Shown: piece by piece, positions 32,025 to 44,316 of the stretch | Layout of the letters: every line of letters begins with the position of its first letter | Position numbering within the stretch: the stretch's first letter is position 1 | Origin: Bubalus kerabau | Taxonomy: Eukaryota > Chordata > Mammalia > Artiodactyla > Bovidae | Assembly: GCF_029407905.1 (NCBI RefSeq) | Contig: NC_073625.1 | Coordinates: 173,682,240 to 173,746,239, forward strand | Direction of reading: 5' to 3' | Length of the DNA stretch: 64,000 nucleotides | The notes under the pieces: model-generated | Databases searched by the model: none | What the model saw: only the letters and a program-made list of their open reading frames with translations | Told to the model about the DNA's origin: nothing | Program-made: the position numbers and the translations under genes

Positions 32025-33950
32025 GTCTATTTATTTCTTTTTAAAAAGGACTTTCAACACCTAAAAAGCCGGTGGTTTTCTTTTAAGGAAGACATCATTT
32101 ATCAATAAGAAAGAAAACTACACAAATGCCTGGAATGGTATGGAGCAAAGGCATGGAACAGAGGCAGGGGACAGAGATAGGGAATGTCTATCCCAAGATG
32201 GTAGGTATACTAAGAAATGCCTACAAGATTTGTAGAGGGCCCAGTGGGAAGCAGACTGAAAGGAAGTTAGAGCATGTCATGGAGATCCTGTGAAATGATG
32301 AGAAACTGGAATGTCAGCTTTGAGGGAGTCAGAGCTTTTGACTCTTTCATGAGAAGAGAACCAATATTAAGAAAACCATGTTGGGGAAATTTAAGTTGTA
32401 GGTTATATGTAGCCTCTGATGGAATTAGTATATTCCAAGGGAGAGAAGCTAGAGGAAGGAAAGCCATTTAGGAGAGAACATATGGAATTATCCCAGACTT
32501 TGGCTGAAGTGCAGTCTTTAGTGGGAGATGAACGGGACAGTTCTCCATGCCTGTTGGTTATTGTGTCTACTGGTTACCATGGCAAGCGTGGCGGATGATT
32601 CTGAAGAGTGCTATTTATCCTCCTAATAACTTAATAGATCGTCACGGGGTAGATTTGAACATTTTAGACAATTCCTGTTTCATTCTGTGCAGAATTTCAT
32701 CCATATTTGTGCAGCCTTTCTGCCTTAGTTCATCTTATCCTGGTGTCTGTACTGTTAAATGACTTGTACTTTTTCCTTTGGATCACTTATCGTAATTTGT
32801 GATGAGTTCATTAAAGTGAGCTTTTCAGTAATGTCTGTGTCCTCCACTAAACCATAGGAATAGGGTCCATGTATTTTCTTCATAATTATATCTCCAGCCC
32901 TAAGCATGGGGCCCACCTGATATTTGAGAGACACACAATAAATATTTATTGACTATGTAAATGAGTGAACAAATGAGTGAATTTAGGAAGAATGATTGGA
33001 ATCATCCTCCACAAATACACAGATACACTTATGAAGTGCTATTCTATGTGTGGGCCTGTGCTAGGTTATGCTTTATGACAGAAGGAGGTTCTTGAGGGCC
33101 ACAGTCAAACGTAAATAACAGATCCTATGATCACTGCCACAGGAAATGGGCTTGGTGGTTTCTGGTGGCCTTTCCCCAGCCTGCGTTCATGCGGCAGGGT
33201 GCTAGAGTAGTGCCACCTGTTGGAGAAAACAAAAAGTCTAGTTTTTTGCTCAATCATTTTATTTCTTTAAACACACTGAAGTCCCATCTAATTTTTGCTG
33301 ATTGAGGATCTTCTCTGTCATTTACATTTTTTTCTTATACATTAAAAACATCTGGCTTCATTTCCTCAGCAAAACTTACCATTTTTAACTCTTTCTCTGT
33401 TAAATAGTAGCTTTGTTTAATTCCATTCACCGCATTTCAGAGAAAGAAATCTTCTATAGTAAATAGTAAAATTTCCATTACACATAAGGAGTGTATAGTA
33501 GAAAAAACAGTGTATGCATTAGTGGCTTAAAGACACAGATATCTGTGATAGCAATACATTCTAGAACAATGGTGTGACAGTACTTTTGTTGATGAAGAAT
33601 TATTGAAAGGAAACTTCAAGAACATGCAGTGCCTTGGTCATTATTATAAACACCTGTTATTAAACTGGAACAGCACAAACATAACAGTTAATGGAATTCC
33701 AAACAAAGATGTTACTAATTATACTTAATAGGGACACATATATTTTCAAACACTATATGTCAAACACATGTGCACATCTTGGCCTATTTGTCCGTTTTAG
33801 GAGAAATGTGTGACTTAAACGATGCTGAGTTCCCAGGGCCCCCTGTCAGTGGTCTTATCATGTCAGTGTTGAAGAGGAAATGTTCACTTGCCAGTCTGGA
33901 CAGACTTCCTAACTCTCTTTTAAAGTCCAATGTTTTGGTATTTGATATTT
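32025..33950. other. Intergenic DNA, mostly unique
   Basis: About 1.9 kb with one probable L2 3' end at 32,840-32,995 (ATATCTCCAGCCCTAAGCATG, ACAATAAATATTTATTGA). The rest, including an AT-rich run from 33,240 to 33,760, holds nothing I recognise. Confidence 0.45.
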
Positions 33951-34875
33951 TGTCTTTTTCTTTTGCCTTTTCATACTTTTCACGGGGTTTTCAAGGGAAG
34001 AATGCCAAAATGTTCTGCCATTCCCTTCTCCCATGGACCAAGCACAAACTGGAATCAAGCTTGTGGGGAGAAATATCAGTAACCTCAGGTATGCAGATGA
34101 CATCTTCCTTATGGCAGAAAGTAAAGAGGAATTAAAGAGCCTCTTGATGAAGGTGAAGGAGGAGAGTGAAAAAGCTGGCTTAAAACTCAACATTCAAAAA
34201 ACAAAGATCATGATATCTGGTCCCATCACTTAATGGCAAATAGATGGGGAAGCTATTGAAACAGTGACAGACTTTATTTTCTTGGGCTCCAAAATCACTG
34301 TGGATGATGACTGAAGCCATGAAATTAAAAGATGCTTGCTCCTTGGAAGAAAAGCAATGTATTAGACATTGTATTAGTATATTAAACCTAGACAGTGTAT
34401 TAAAAAGCAGAGACTTGACTTTGCCTACAAAGGTCTGTCTAGTCAAAGCTATGGTTTTCCCAGTAGTCATGTATGGATATGAGAGCTGGACAATAAAAGA
34501 GGCTGAGCACCAAAGAATTGATGCCTTGGAACTGGTGCTAGAGAAGACTCTTGAGAGTCCCTTGGTCTGCAAGGAGATCAAATCAGTCAGTTCTAAAGAA
34601 AATCAACCCTGAATATTCACTGGACTGAAGTTGAAACTCCAATACTTGGCCCTCTGATGTGAAGAGCTGACTCATTGGAAAAGACCCCTGATGCTGGGAA
34701 AGATTGAAGGCAGGAGGAGAAGGGGATGGCAGAGGATGAGATGGTTGGATGGCATCACCAACTCAATGGACATGAGTTTGAGCAAGCTCTGGGAGTTGGT
34801 GATGGACAGAGAAGCTTGGCATGCTGCAGTCTATGGGGTTGCAAAGAGTCAGACATGACTGAGCGACTGAACAAC
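33950..34875 (+). mobile_element. BovB LINE with inverted 5' segment
   Basis: Main body (34,032-34,875) is plus-strand BovB from the text AAACTGGAATCAAGC, through the reverse transcriptase YADD (near 34,098), to GACATGACTGAGCGACTGAAC. Immediately upstream, about 33,950-34,031 is BovB in reverse: minus translation GEGNGRTFWHSSLENPVKSM belongs well upstream of the body in the element. A frameshift, a stop near 34,311 and an internal repeat of TATTAGACATTGTATTAG text break the reading frame. Confidence 0.85.
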
Positions 34876-35042
34876 AACATTTTATCTTTTATTTGCTTTC
34901 CTGATTCCAGGTTCCATATCAGAAGTGGAACCTCTTTATGATTCTTTTATTTGGGGAGGTGGGAGGAGAAGCATGTTTTCTTCTTACTGATTTCTAGGAA
35001 ATAGTTATATACAACAGATCTGAACTATGTATACAACAGAAC

Positions 35043-35499
35043 TGTGGAGTCCTAGCCCGAGGTCACAGGTGTGAGCCCTTGTACCAAGGCCACAGATGCA
35101 GAGCCCAGTCACCTCGGGAACTGATTGAGGCCCATTGTAACTGTGGCCAAAAGCCCCTCCATCCTTACCAGCCCGTTTCCTGACCCTAAATTAGGCAAAA
35201 ACGCCCACCCAGGTATTCACCATACAGCACCCTAACCGATCACCTGATGCCATCCTTCCAGCAGTAATTTTCTTTGTCTGAAGGCTATAAAAATTGGCTA
35301 CAAACACACAAAAGGGGCTGGCTCACCCTTAAGCCAGCCTGCTATTTTAATGGTTGGCTCTCCTTGGTCTATCAGGAGATCAGTCCACTGCGTTTGCAGT
35401 CCCTCATTATCTCTGCTCCCTGCTCTTAACAAACTCACCCCTTCCTGAAATACTCTGTGTCTGGAAATTCGTTTCCAACCAATGCTTGGACTGCCACGA
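35043..35499 (+). mobile_element. Probable solo LTR of a ruminant endogenous retrovirus
   Basis: Starts TGTGGAGTCCTAGCCCGAGG and ends near CTTGGACTGCCA. A TATA box CTATAAAA lies at 35285-35292. The U5-like end (CTGTGTCTGGAAATTCGTTTCC) follows a degenerate polyadenylation signal (AACAAA, about 35,428). No internal retroviral genes adjoin it. The TG...CA ends and box spacing support an LTR; family name not assigned. Confidence 0.65.
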
Positions 35500-35736
35500 T
35501 GCAAACCATTTATATGTATATGATGTGCTGCTATTTTCTCCTAGTCTCTGTGTGTGTGTTTGTGTGTATAACCTTCTTTGTAATATTTTCATAGAAATTG
35601 TCAGTTTTTATGGATCCACATTCAATCTTTTCCTTTGTGATAATTTTTATCACCACTTTTGTGCTCAGAATATCTTTTCTGACCAGAGACTTAGGTATAT
35701 GTGCATTTGGTTTTTATTTTGTTTTTCTGATTTTAT

Positions 35737-36029
35737 TTCTTTTTAAAGATTTTTATTTATTTATTTTTGATTGTGCTGGGTTGTCGTTGCTGTGCGCAGA
35801 TTTTCTCTAGTTGCAGCGAGCAGAGGCTACTCACTAGTTGCAGTGTGTGGGCTTCTGATTGCAGTGGCTTCTCTTGTCGTGGAGCACAGGCTGTAGGGCA
35901 TGCAGACTTCAGCAGATGCGGCACACGGGCTTAGTTGCTCCCCAGCATATGGGGTCTTCCTGAACCAAGGATCAGACCTGTGTCTCCTGCATCGGCAGGC
36001 AGATTACCACTGAGCCATCAGGGATGCCC
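35737..36029 (-). mobile_element. CHR SINE, full length
   Basis: T-rich tail, GGTTGTCGTTGCTGTGCGC, TTCTCTAGTTGCAGCGAGC through to the tRNA-like end CCACTGAGCCATCAGGGATGCCC. Duplication TGTTTTTCTGATTTTAT at 35720-35736 recurs at 36030-36047 with one extra T. Confidence 0.92.
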
Positions 36030-36365
36030 TGTTTTTTCTGATTTTATATTTTCCTTTGGACTCCTTAATTCATTTGACATTGAGTGTATCGCTTGAGCCA
36101 AGTTTCACATATTTCTTCCAAATAGGCAGTAATCTCGACACCATTTGTTTAACAGGCCAATTTCTTTTCATTGGTTTCTGTTCCTTCTTTTATTACAAAC
36201 TGCATAATCTTATAGGTAAAAATAAGTTTGTGACTTATTTCTGTTTCTTCAAGCAGTTTGTCAATTATTATGTCAATACCACACATATTTAACTCCAATA
36301 ACTAATAACTTTCAACATCTAAATCTTCTTTATTACTATTCCCTTTGGAATTGTGATTACCTATT

Positions 36366-36892
36366 CTTGGAAGAAAAGTTATGACCCACCTAGATAGCAT
36401 ATTGAAAAGCAGAGACATTACTTTGCCAACAAAGGTTCGTCTAGTCAAGGTTATGGTTTTTCCTGTGGTCATGTATGGATGTGAGAGTTGGACTGTGAAG
36501 AAAGCTGAGCGCTGAAGAATTGATGCTTTTGAACTGTGGTGTTGGAGAAGACTCTTGAGAGTCCCTTGGACTGCAAGGACATCCAACCAGTCCATTCTGA
36601 AGGAGATCAGCCCTGGGATTTCTTTGGAAGGAATGATGCTAAAGCTGAAACTCCAGTACTTTGGCCACCTGATGTGAAGAGTTGACTCATTGGAAAAGAC
36701 TCTGATGCTGGGAGGGATTGGGGGCAGGAGGAGAAGGGGACGACAGGGGTTGAGATGGCTGGATGGCATCACCAACTCCATGGACATGAGTCTGAGTGAA
36801 CTCCGGGAGTTGGTGATAGACAGGGAGGCCTGGCGTGCTGATTCATGGGGTCTCAAAGAATTGGACACGACTGATCGACTGAACTGAACTGA
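36366..36892 (+). mobile_element. BovB LINE 3' fragment
   Basis: Plus-strand BovB C-terminal region, TTGGAAGAAAAGTTATGACCC to the terminal GAACTGAACTGA repeat; encodes GRRRRGRQGLRW and MDMSLSELRELV in frame near the end. One TGA (about 36,513) interrupts the frame. Confidence 0.93.
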
Positions 36893-37217
36893 TTCTTGTT
36901 TTCTCTTCCAAATGAACTATTCAAATGATCTTGCTGTTTCCCCAAATACAACTTTAGAACTTTGATTCACCCCTTTCCATCCTATTCAACAAGTATTTAT
37001 TGAGCATTGATATGAAGGAACTAATACACATTGACCAAATAACAATGGCATCAACATTGAGTGTACTTCCTATGTTTGTAAGATGCTTTAAATATTTTAA
37101 AGGGTATCTCCTTTCATATTATTCATCAAGGTCTTTCAGAATACTTGAACACAAGACAATTAAGGCAGCTGTAAAGAGGGGGGAAATCTTTTCACTGATT
37201 ATTTAAAATGTGTTACT

Positions 37218-38565
37218 ACTTATAATTCACTTTTTAGTAACAGTGAAATTCACACATTGTACCATTCACTCATTGAAAGTGTACACCTCAATGGTTTTTA
37301 ATATATTCACAGACTCATACAACCGTCATCACAATTAATTTTACCATATTTTCTTCACCCCAAAAAGAAGCTTCAAGCCTATGAGGAGTCACTCTCCACT
37401 TCCCTCCAGCCAGCCCTCGGTGATTATGGATACTCCATATCTTTATAGATTTGCCTATTCTGGAAATTTTATATAAATGGAGTCATGTAACATGGGATCT
37501 TCTGTGTCTGGATTGTTTTTAACTTATTAGTATGTTTTTAAGATTCATCCATGTTGTAGTATTAGTACTTCATCCCCCCTTATGCCAAATAATATTCTAC
37601 AGTGTGGATAGACCACATTTTATTTATCTCTTCATCAGTTGATGGGTATTTAGGTTATTTGTACATTGCGGACATTATGAATGCCAGATGCTGCTATGAA
37701 CAGTCGTGTACCAGTCTATGTAGACATATACTTTCATTTCTTTGGGTACATACCTAGGAGTGGAATTAGGCAATGGCACCCCACTCCAGTACTCCTGCCT
37801 GGAAAATCCCATGGACGGAGGAGCCTGGTAGGCTGCAGTCCATGGGGTCGCTGAGGGTCAGACACGACTGATCGAATTCACTTTCACTTTTCACTTTCAT
37901 GCATTGGAGAGGGAAATGGGAACCCACTCCAGTGTTCTTGCCTGGAGAATCCCAGGGACGGGGGAGCCTGGTGGGCTGCCGTCTATGGGGTCGCACAGAG
38001 TCGGACACGACTGAAGTGACGCAGCAGCAGCAGCATAGTAATCCTATGTTTAATCTTTTGAGGAATTGCCTGATTGCTTTCAAAGAGGCTGCAACATTTC
38101 ACACTGTCACAAACTGTGTATGGGGGTTCCAGTTTCTCAGCCTTCTTCCTAACACTTGCTGTTATCTTTCTTTCTTTATTATAGGTACTCTACTGGGTGT
38201 GAAGTGGTACTGTATTGTGGTTTTGATTTGCATTTCCCTGATGATTAATAGTATTGAGCAGCTTTTCATGTACTTGCCAGCCATTTGTGTGCCTTCTTTG
38301 AGAAAATGTATATTTAGATCATTTTCCTATTTTTAAATTGGGTTATTTATCTTTTTATTATTGAGTTATCACTGTATTTTATATATTCTGGATATAAGTC
38401 TGTTATCAGATAAATGATTTTCAAATGTTTTCTACCATTTTGAGGGGTGTATTTCATTTTAAAATGATATCCTTTGAAGCAAAAAGTTTTTCATTTTGAT
38501 AATGTCCAATTTATCTATTTTTTTCCTTTGTTGCTTTTGCTCTCATATTTAAGATATAGTTCATT
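37218..38565 (-). repeat. L1M LINE fragment split by a Bov-A2
   Basis: Reverse old L1 3' region and ORF2 C-terminus: AAATTCACACATTGTACCATTC, GTACACCTCAATGG, CTCCACTTCCCTCCAGCC, GTCTGTTATCAGATAAATGATT, GATAATGTCCAATTTATC. Confidence 0.82.
37769..38036 (+). mobile_element. Bov-A2 dimeric SINE
   Basis: Two monomers with the CACTTTTCACTTTCATGC linker and (AGC)n tail. It inserted into L1M between TAGGAGTGGAATT and TAGTAATCCTATG. Confidence 0.92.
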
Positions 38566-38725
38566 TTTAAAAGTTATCATGATATGAAAATAGATGTTAG
38601 TTGTATATGTGTGTGTACAGTAATTTAAATACCTTAAGCTTATATGTACATTCTTAGTGACTGGAGGTCCAGAAAACAAGATGTGACCCTAGGTTCAAAT
38701 TCCATTGAAGAAGAGAGGCATTTTC

Positions 38726-38884
38726 TCTCCTTTCTCTCTTTCTTGTTTTTTTTTGTTTTTGTTTTTTGTTTTTTAAGGCTGAGCCATGAGGCTTATGGGA
38801 TCTTATTTCCCTGACCAGGGTTTGAACCCAGGCCCCAGGCCCGCGACAGTGAAAGTGTCCTTACTGGACTGCCAGGGAACACCT
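38726..38884 (-). mobile_element. CHR-type tRNA-Glu SINE (short form)
   Basis: Reverse copy with (TTTTG)n tail, CTTATGGGATCTTATTTCCCTG and GGACTGCCAGGGAACACC. Perfect 13-base duplication GAGAGGCATTTTC at 38713-38725 and 38885-38897. Confidence 0.9.
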
Positions 38885-39310
38885 GAGAGGCATTTTCAAT
38901 CTGAGACATTTGTTCTAAAAGTGGGAGGAGGATGAAGTGGGACTGAGGAGATGGCAATACTCATTAGAACAAGAACACTAAATGTGGAAAACATTTCTTG
39001 AGCTGCTGTGATATGAAAATATTTATTATCTGGGAAAGTATTAAGTCCAGGAAGCACCATGAAGAGGTTTTCCAAGATTGGTGCAGGGTAGGGGGAAAAC
39101 AGTTTTACTCACAGGTATAAAACTGACTAGGTGAATTCTTTAAACCCAAAATCAGTTGAAATTTGTTTTTTCTTAGGATTAGACAGTAGATGTCTCAGTT
39201 ACATTGAGTCTGTAACAAGAAAAGAAGAATTAATTAAAAAGAATGGCACAGAAATGTGAGCTATGTAATCTTGTATATGAAGTAGCTTCTTATTTGGGGT
39301 ACTAAAATTT

Positions 39311-39424
39311 TTTTTTTGGCCACATGTCATGTGGGATCTTAGTTCCCATGTCCAGGGATCAAACCCATGCCCTCAGCAATGGAAGTATGGAGCAGTAACC
39401 ACTGGACTACCAGGGAAGCCTCTA
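39311..39424 (-). mobile_element. CHR-type tRNA-Glu SINE (short form)
   Basis: Reverse copy GGCCACATGTCATGTGGGATC to CACTGGACTACCAGGGAAGCC. Duplication GGGTACT(A/G)AAATTT at 39297-39310 and 39425-39438. Confidence 0.9.
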
Positions 39425-39470
39425 GGGTACTGAAATTTAATTTCAGTTAAACTTTCTTTGAAAGACTATA

Positions 39471-39681
39471 TTGCTGTTGTTTAGTTGCTAAGTCATGTCC
39501 AACTCTTGTGACCCCCCATAGACGGTAGCCCTCCAGGCTCCTCTGTCCATGGCATTTCCCAGGCAAGAATACTAGAGTGGGCTGCCATTTCCTTCTCCAG
39601 GTGATCTTCCTAACCTAAGGATTGAACTCATGTCTCCTGCTTGGCAGGCATATTCTTTTTTGAGCCACCAGAGAAGCCCTT
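39471..39681 (-). mobile_element. Bov-tA SINE
   Basis: Body GTTTAGTTGCTAAGTCATGTCC and tRNA-like head to GAGCCACCAGAGAAGCCC. Duplication GAAA(G/C)ACTATA at 39460-39470 and 39682-39692. Confidence 0.9.
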
Positions 39682-40177
39682 GAAACACTATAGGTATTAC
39701 CTTTAAAATTCTTAACTAAAAACTCACTGAAACATCAGAAATGTTCTATAATTTCCTGGATGAAGAAATAAAAAGAAAGATATTTAGAGGTTTTTTAAAA
39801 GACTCAGATGAAAGTAGAATTAGAAATCAGGGTACAATCAAAAAATTATCAACTCCCTATATTGTTCCCTAAAAAGCAGCTATTTCCATTGAGTAATTTA
39901 CAGGAAGATTTTTGTTAATGTGCAAAGAGAAAGTGCTCCAGATGAGACATATATATAACAGGAATATGATGTGGAGGAGCCCGAAGACTTGATTTTTTAA
40001 TACTGAAATCACTACTTTTATTCCCAATCCACTTAAATTCCCTTCATCCAGGTCTCATTTTCCTCTAGCACTGTGGGGAGTTCAACATTCTTTTCCTGAA
40101 GGAATAATTCAAGAACCAAAGGAATTCTCATGACTACCATACAACTCACAAATTTTTTTTTGTAGTAAAAAGTTTTA

Positions 40178-40635
40178 GTTTTTACTTTGCCAACAGAGGT
40201 CCATCTAGTCAAAACTATGGTTTTTCTAGTAATCATGTATGGATGTGAGAGCTGACCATAAAGAAAGCTGAGTGCTGAAGAATTGATGCTTTTGAACTGA
40301 GGTGTTGGAGAAGACTTTGGAGAGTCTCTTGGACTGCAAGGAGATCAAACCAGTCAATCCTAAAGAAAATCAGTCCTGAATATTCATTGGAAGGACTGAT
40401 GCTGAAGCTGAAGCTCCAATACTTTGGCCACCTGATGCAAAGAACTGATTCCTTGGAAAAGACCCTGGTGCTGGGAAAGATTGAAGGCAGGAGGAGAAGG
40501 TGATGACAGAAGATGAGATGGTTGGATAGCATCACCGACTCGATGGACATGAGTTTGAGCAAGCTCCAGGAGTTGGTGATGGACTGGGAAGCCTGGCATC
40601 GTGAAGAGTCAGATATGAATGAATGACTGAACTGC
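40178..40635 (+). mobile_element. BovB LINE 3' fragment, diverged
   Basis: Plus-strand BovB C-terminal remnant from TTTGCCAACAGAGGTCC to ATGAATGACTGAACTG. Several small deletions (for example GAGAGCTGACCATAAAG) mark it as older than the copy at 46.8 kb. Confidence 0.88.
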
Positions 40636-41065
40636 CTGAAAAACTTTTAAAAATGCATGTCTATTAAACCACAAAATATTCATTTATCCTGAAATAATCT
40701 TGGGTGCCTCTAGTGGTTATATCCTGTTCTTGGAGGAAGTGGACTCCTGACTTTTCTGCAGCCCTGTCTAGAAACAAGGAGAAAGGATGAGAGTAGAAGC
40801 AGGAAGTGGATGAAGTTTAAAAAGAGGCCCAGAGAGCACATGACAATGATCAACGAGCCAGCATATACCTGTTATTCTGCCCAGATGATCTCATGGGCTC
40901 CTCCCAACCCTGGGAAGGAGGATAAAGTGTGGTACCCTGTGGACCCAGGGTGATCCCAGGGGTGGGGGGTGGGTTAATTACAACAGGTGCCACTTGCTCT
41001 CTGGCCCTCTGGTACTGCTCACCTCCCTCCCACTCACACACACATACCCAGCTCCTGATCTCTAA

Positions 41066-41066
<1 letters not shown>

Positions 41067-41096
<30 letters not shown>
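41067..41096. repeat. (CA)15 microsatellite
   Basis: About fifteen uninterrupted AC units. Likely length-polymorphic. Confidence 0.95.
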
Positions 41097-41098
<2 letters not shown>

Positions 41099-43544
41099 AA
41101 AAAGCAATCAGGGTAGCCTTGGTCCTGCCTCCATAACTGCAGACAAACAGTGGAAATAAAAGGCGAATTGTTAGTACATGAGCCTCTTAGGTGACATTTT
41201 TGGTACTTCCCAGGAAATCACCCCTTGCCCTCAACCTCTGGCCCTCCCAGGGTCATTGCCCACCCCTCCCCCACGCCTCCTTCATGGGGCCATTTATCCC
41301 GGCTCCTGTGGGTGTGCTCTTGAGGCAGAGCTCACCAGGGAAGTTGAAGGGCACTCAGCTCTGTTCCCAGGCTGCTGAGTTTCACTGAGAAGGAACAAAT
41401 GATGACTGTTCTGTGAGGCCATACAATGAGTGGCTTTCTCCCAGAGCTGTGACCTTTACCCAGGAAGAGGCCAAGCACACTTATTGAGTCTCTGCATTTG
41501 CTGGAGACGATCTGTGGTAAACAGAGCAAGAAGGCCCTCATTGTCACCGAAGGCCTCCAGAAGCCACCAGGGCTTTTTGCACAGAGCCCTTGGCTGCCTG
41601 GTCCATTGGCTGTCATCCAATTTTACTATGGAAATGGATTATTTAAAGTTAAAAAATAATTTATTTAGTTCAATTTGGCTTGACCTGGATGATTGCCAAT
41701 AACTGCCCATGTGGCTGTGCTGCGGCAAACAGGTTGGTTGCTCACTCATAACTCATTTCTTCTCCTTCTGTGCTCAAAGAGCCCAGGTTTCCAGCCATTT
41801 GGTGACCATGAGCCCAGTTTGCAGGATAACACTTATCACAACCATCTGTTTCCTCTTTACTGAGGATTAGCCTAACTTGTGGACTACTGAGAGACTTGGA
41901 AGAAGGGAGAAAGGCCTTGCCACGCTGCCCTTTCTTCTGGCTCTTGGTGTAAGGCCCCATGCTTGCACTGGCTTTGGCCATCGTCTTCTCTCTTTGAGGG
42001 TACACACTACCACGCTGACAGGTGTGAATCAAGGCCTGAGTCCTTGTTGACACAACCAAGTTTCAGAATTTCTTGTTAACTTGGTTTTTCTGTAGAAAGC
42101 TCTCCAAAGCATCTTAACTGACATATATCCCCCCACCACAAGGGATCTAACATTATTAGGCATAAACCCTTCAGCAAACAATTTATAAACACTCTGGTTT
42201 CATTATGGCTTAAAGCAAGATGCTGGACTCCAGAGAATTTCCAGGGAGTTTGACTGCACAGTTACACTGCAGAGGAACTGGAAATTGATTTGGAAATAAA
42301 CATCAGGTGAGATGGCCAGGGAATCCCTTTCCTGTCAAGACAACAGCCTGCTTACCTCAGGATCGTCTTTCTTCTTTTAGTCCTTTTCCTCTCCCTGAAG
42401 GATTTGGAACAGAGATTCATCCATCCACCTGGTAATTATGTATTAAATTTGTGTGTGAGCACTTGCTAGGATGGCTGTGACGGGGGTGCCTGGCTCCCCT
42501 TAGCCAGGCGCTGTGAGCACAATGACAAGTGTGGCAGTCCCCTATGGGCCGTGGGCTTTTTGGTCAACAGGCTCCGGCTCCCGAAGCTGGGCTCTTCTGG
42601 AGGCAGTTTCAAGGTGGCTGTTGGGGCGAACTCACCCTAACAGGGATTGATCCGGGGCCAATCACACAGGGCCCCTGCGTCAGGTGTGGGGTGAAAGACA
42701 CTGCCATCAAGATAGAGGTGCTGTTGCATCAAAACATGCAGGACGGGTGTCACTGGCTTGGAAGAGGTCTCTGAGGAGACACTTAGGAAATGCTCCCGCA
42801 CTTTCTTGGTAGAAGAGGACACACACCCAGAGAGGAGGAGTTGCTTGTCTTACATGTTACATCCATCAAGCTACTGTACACTTGAAATTTGCACTTTAGT
42901 TTGTGTATGTTTTTTCTTTAAGAAAAAAAAGCAAAAAAGAACAGAAGAAAAAAATCACCCTCCATATGTATTTTTTTAAACCACCACTCAAAGAAAGGGA
43001 TAAAGGCAGAATTTTGAATAAAGGGAAAATCAGAGACTTCCCCTCACACATTTTTTAAATGTGTGAGACTTTACACATTTAAATTAGTAATCATGGGAGT
43101 GATCCAATTAATTTATCATTTGTCTCCAGCTGGAAGCTCTTCTAAATCTTGAGCTGAAGTTTCAATTTCAGTTTCAGTGAGATGCTTCTAAATATATGCT
43201 GTTTTCTGTGGGAGATACGCAATAGAAATGCTGGTATCTTGGTGTTGATCTTAGAGTTCAAATTCATACCTTGAAGTTGTTGGCTCCCACTCTGGGGTCA
43301 GAAATGTTGATCAAGATTGAGAATGGCATGGATGTTTGTAAGAGAACAACTTCTGGTGACCTTTCGAGCCTGAGGAGCTTGCCTCAGCTGCCTGAATTTA
43401 TCTCGGTTCCACCTGCATATCCTTAGATGTCAGAACTTGCTCAGAGAACACCCATCTCCTCTTTCCCACACCAGGAGAAACAGGAATGCTGCCCTAATGG
43501 GTACAAGGGGAGCTCATTGCCTCGCTGGAAACCCAGGAGTAGCA

Positions 43545-43860
43545 CTGACTTCAGATGTGGCTCAAACAATGTCATCAGGACTCAACTTCCCTCCATCTAG
43601 AGGTTCTTCCATTGAGACAGTCATGATCTCAGGAGCTCAAGGTGGCCATGCTCAGCTCCAGGCCAGGAGGAGGAGTATCTTCAGACTCTATCTCCTCAGC
43701 TCCAAGTCCAGTCAGGAGAGAATCACCTCCTCTTATTTACAGCATTTCCAGGAGTCACTAAGTCTCATTGGCTCTGAGTGGGTCACGTGCACATTGCTGA
43801 TCCAGTCACTGTGACCATGAAAATGCAATGCATTGATTGGCGTAGGCCTAGCTCATGTAC
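43545..43860 (+). repeat. Ancient interspersed repeat
   Basis: CTCAAACAATGTCATCAGGACTC, TCTCATTGGCTCTGAGTGGG, TCACGTGCACATTGCTGATCC and CCAGTCACTGTGACC follow the order of a common old mammalian repeat whose start may be seen at 16,110. Family name uncertain. Confidence 0.5.
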
Positions 43861-44107
43861 TTCTTCCTTTGGACTCTTTCCAAATGGACAGCTTCCTCCC
43901 ATTCCCTTAAGGCTTCCTGCTGCCACAGGTACCTCTGTATTTCCTTCTGGCTTCATGGGACCATCACACATCGATTGCCCAGTGACTGTGAGGTGCAATT
44001 ACCCGACTGTCTGCATGGGAAACAGACCACATATCCTAATGGCTTACAAAGTTGGTATTCTCATTTGGCCTCAGAGGCTGGCAGCATCTTAGCCTTGGCC
44101 AGTATGC

Positions 44108-44313
44108 AACATGCATGTCTGATTCTTCATGACCCTGTGGACCATAGGAGGCCAGGCTCCTCTGTCCATTGGATTCTCCAGGCAAGAATACTGGAGGGGG
44201 TTGCTATGCTCTGTTCTAGGATATCTTCCTGATCCAGGGATCGAACTTGCATATCTTACGTCTCCTGCATTGGCAGGTGGTGTTCTTTACCTCTAGTGCC
44301 ACCTGGGAAGCCC
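44108..44313 (-). mobile_element. Bov-tA SINE
   Basis: Reverse Bov-tA: ATGTCTGATTCTTCATGACCC body, TTCCTGATCCAGGGATCGAAC and head to GTGCCACCTGGGAAGCCC. Confidence 0.9.
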
Positions 44314-44316
44314 AAT

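Larger units (their letters stand above)
40636..44107. other. Largest repeat-poor interval
   Basis: Apart from a CA microsatellite (41,067-41,096), an A-rich patch (42,918-42,952) and one ancient repeat (43,545-43,860), no interspersed repeat is recognisable. No open frame has domain content or splice context that I trust. This is the best candidate interval for conserved distal regulatory DNA, or for untranslated sequence of the upstream neighbour. Confidence 0.45.
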
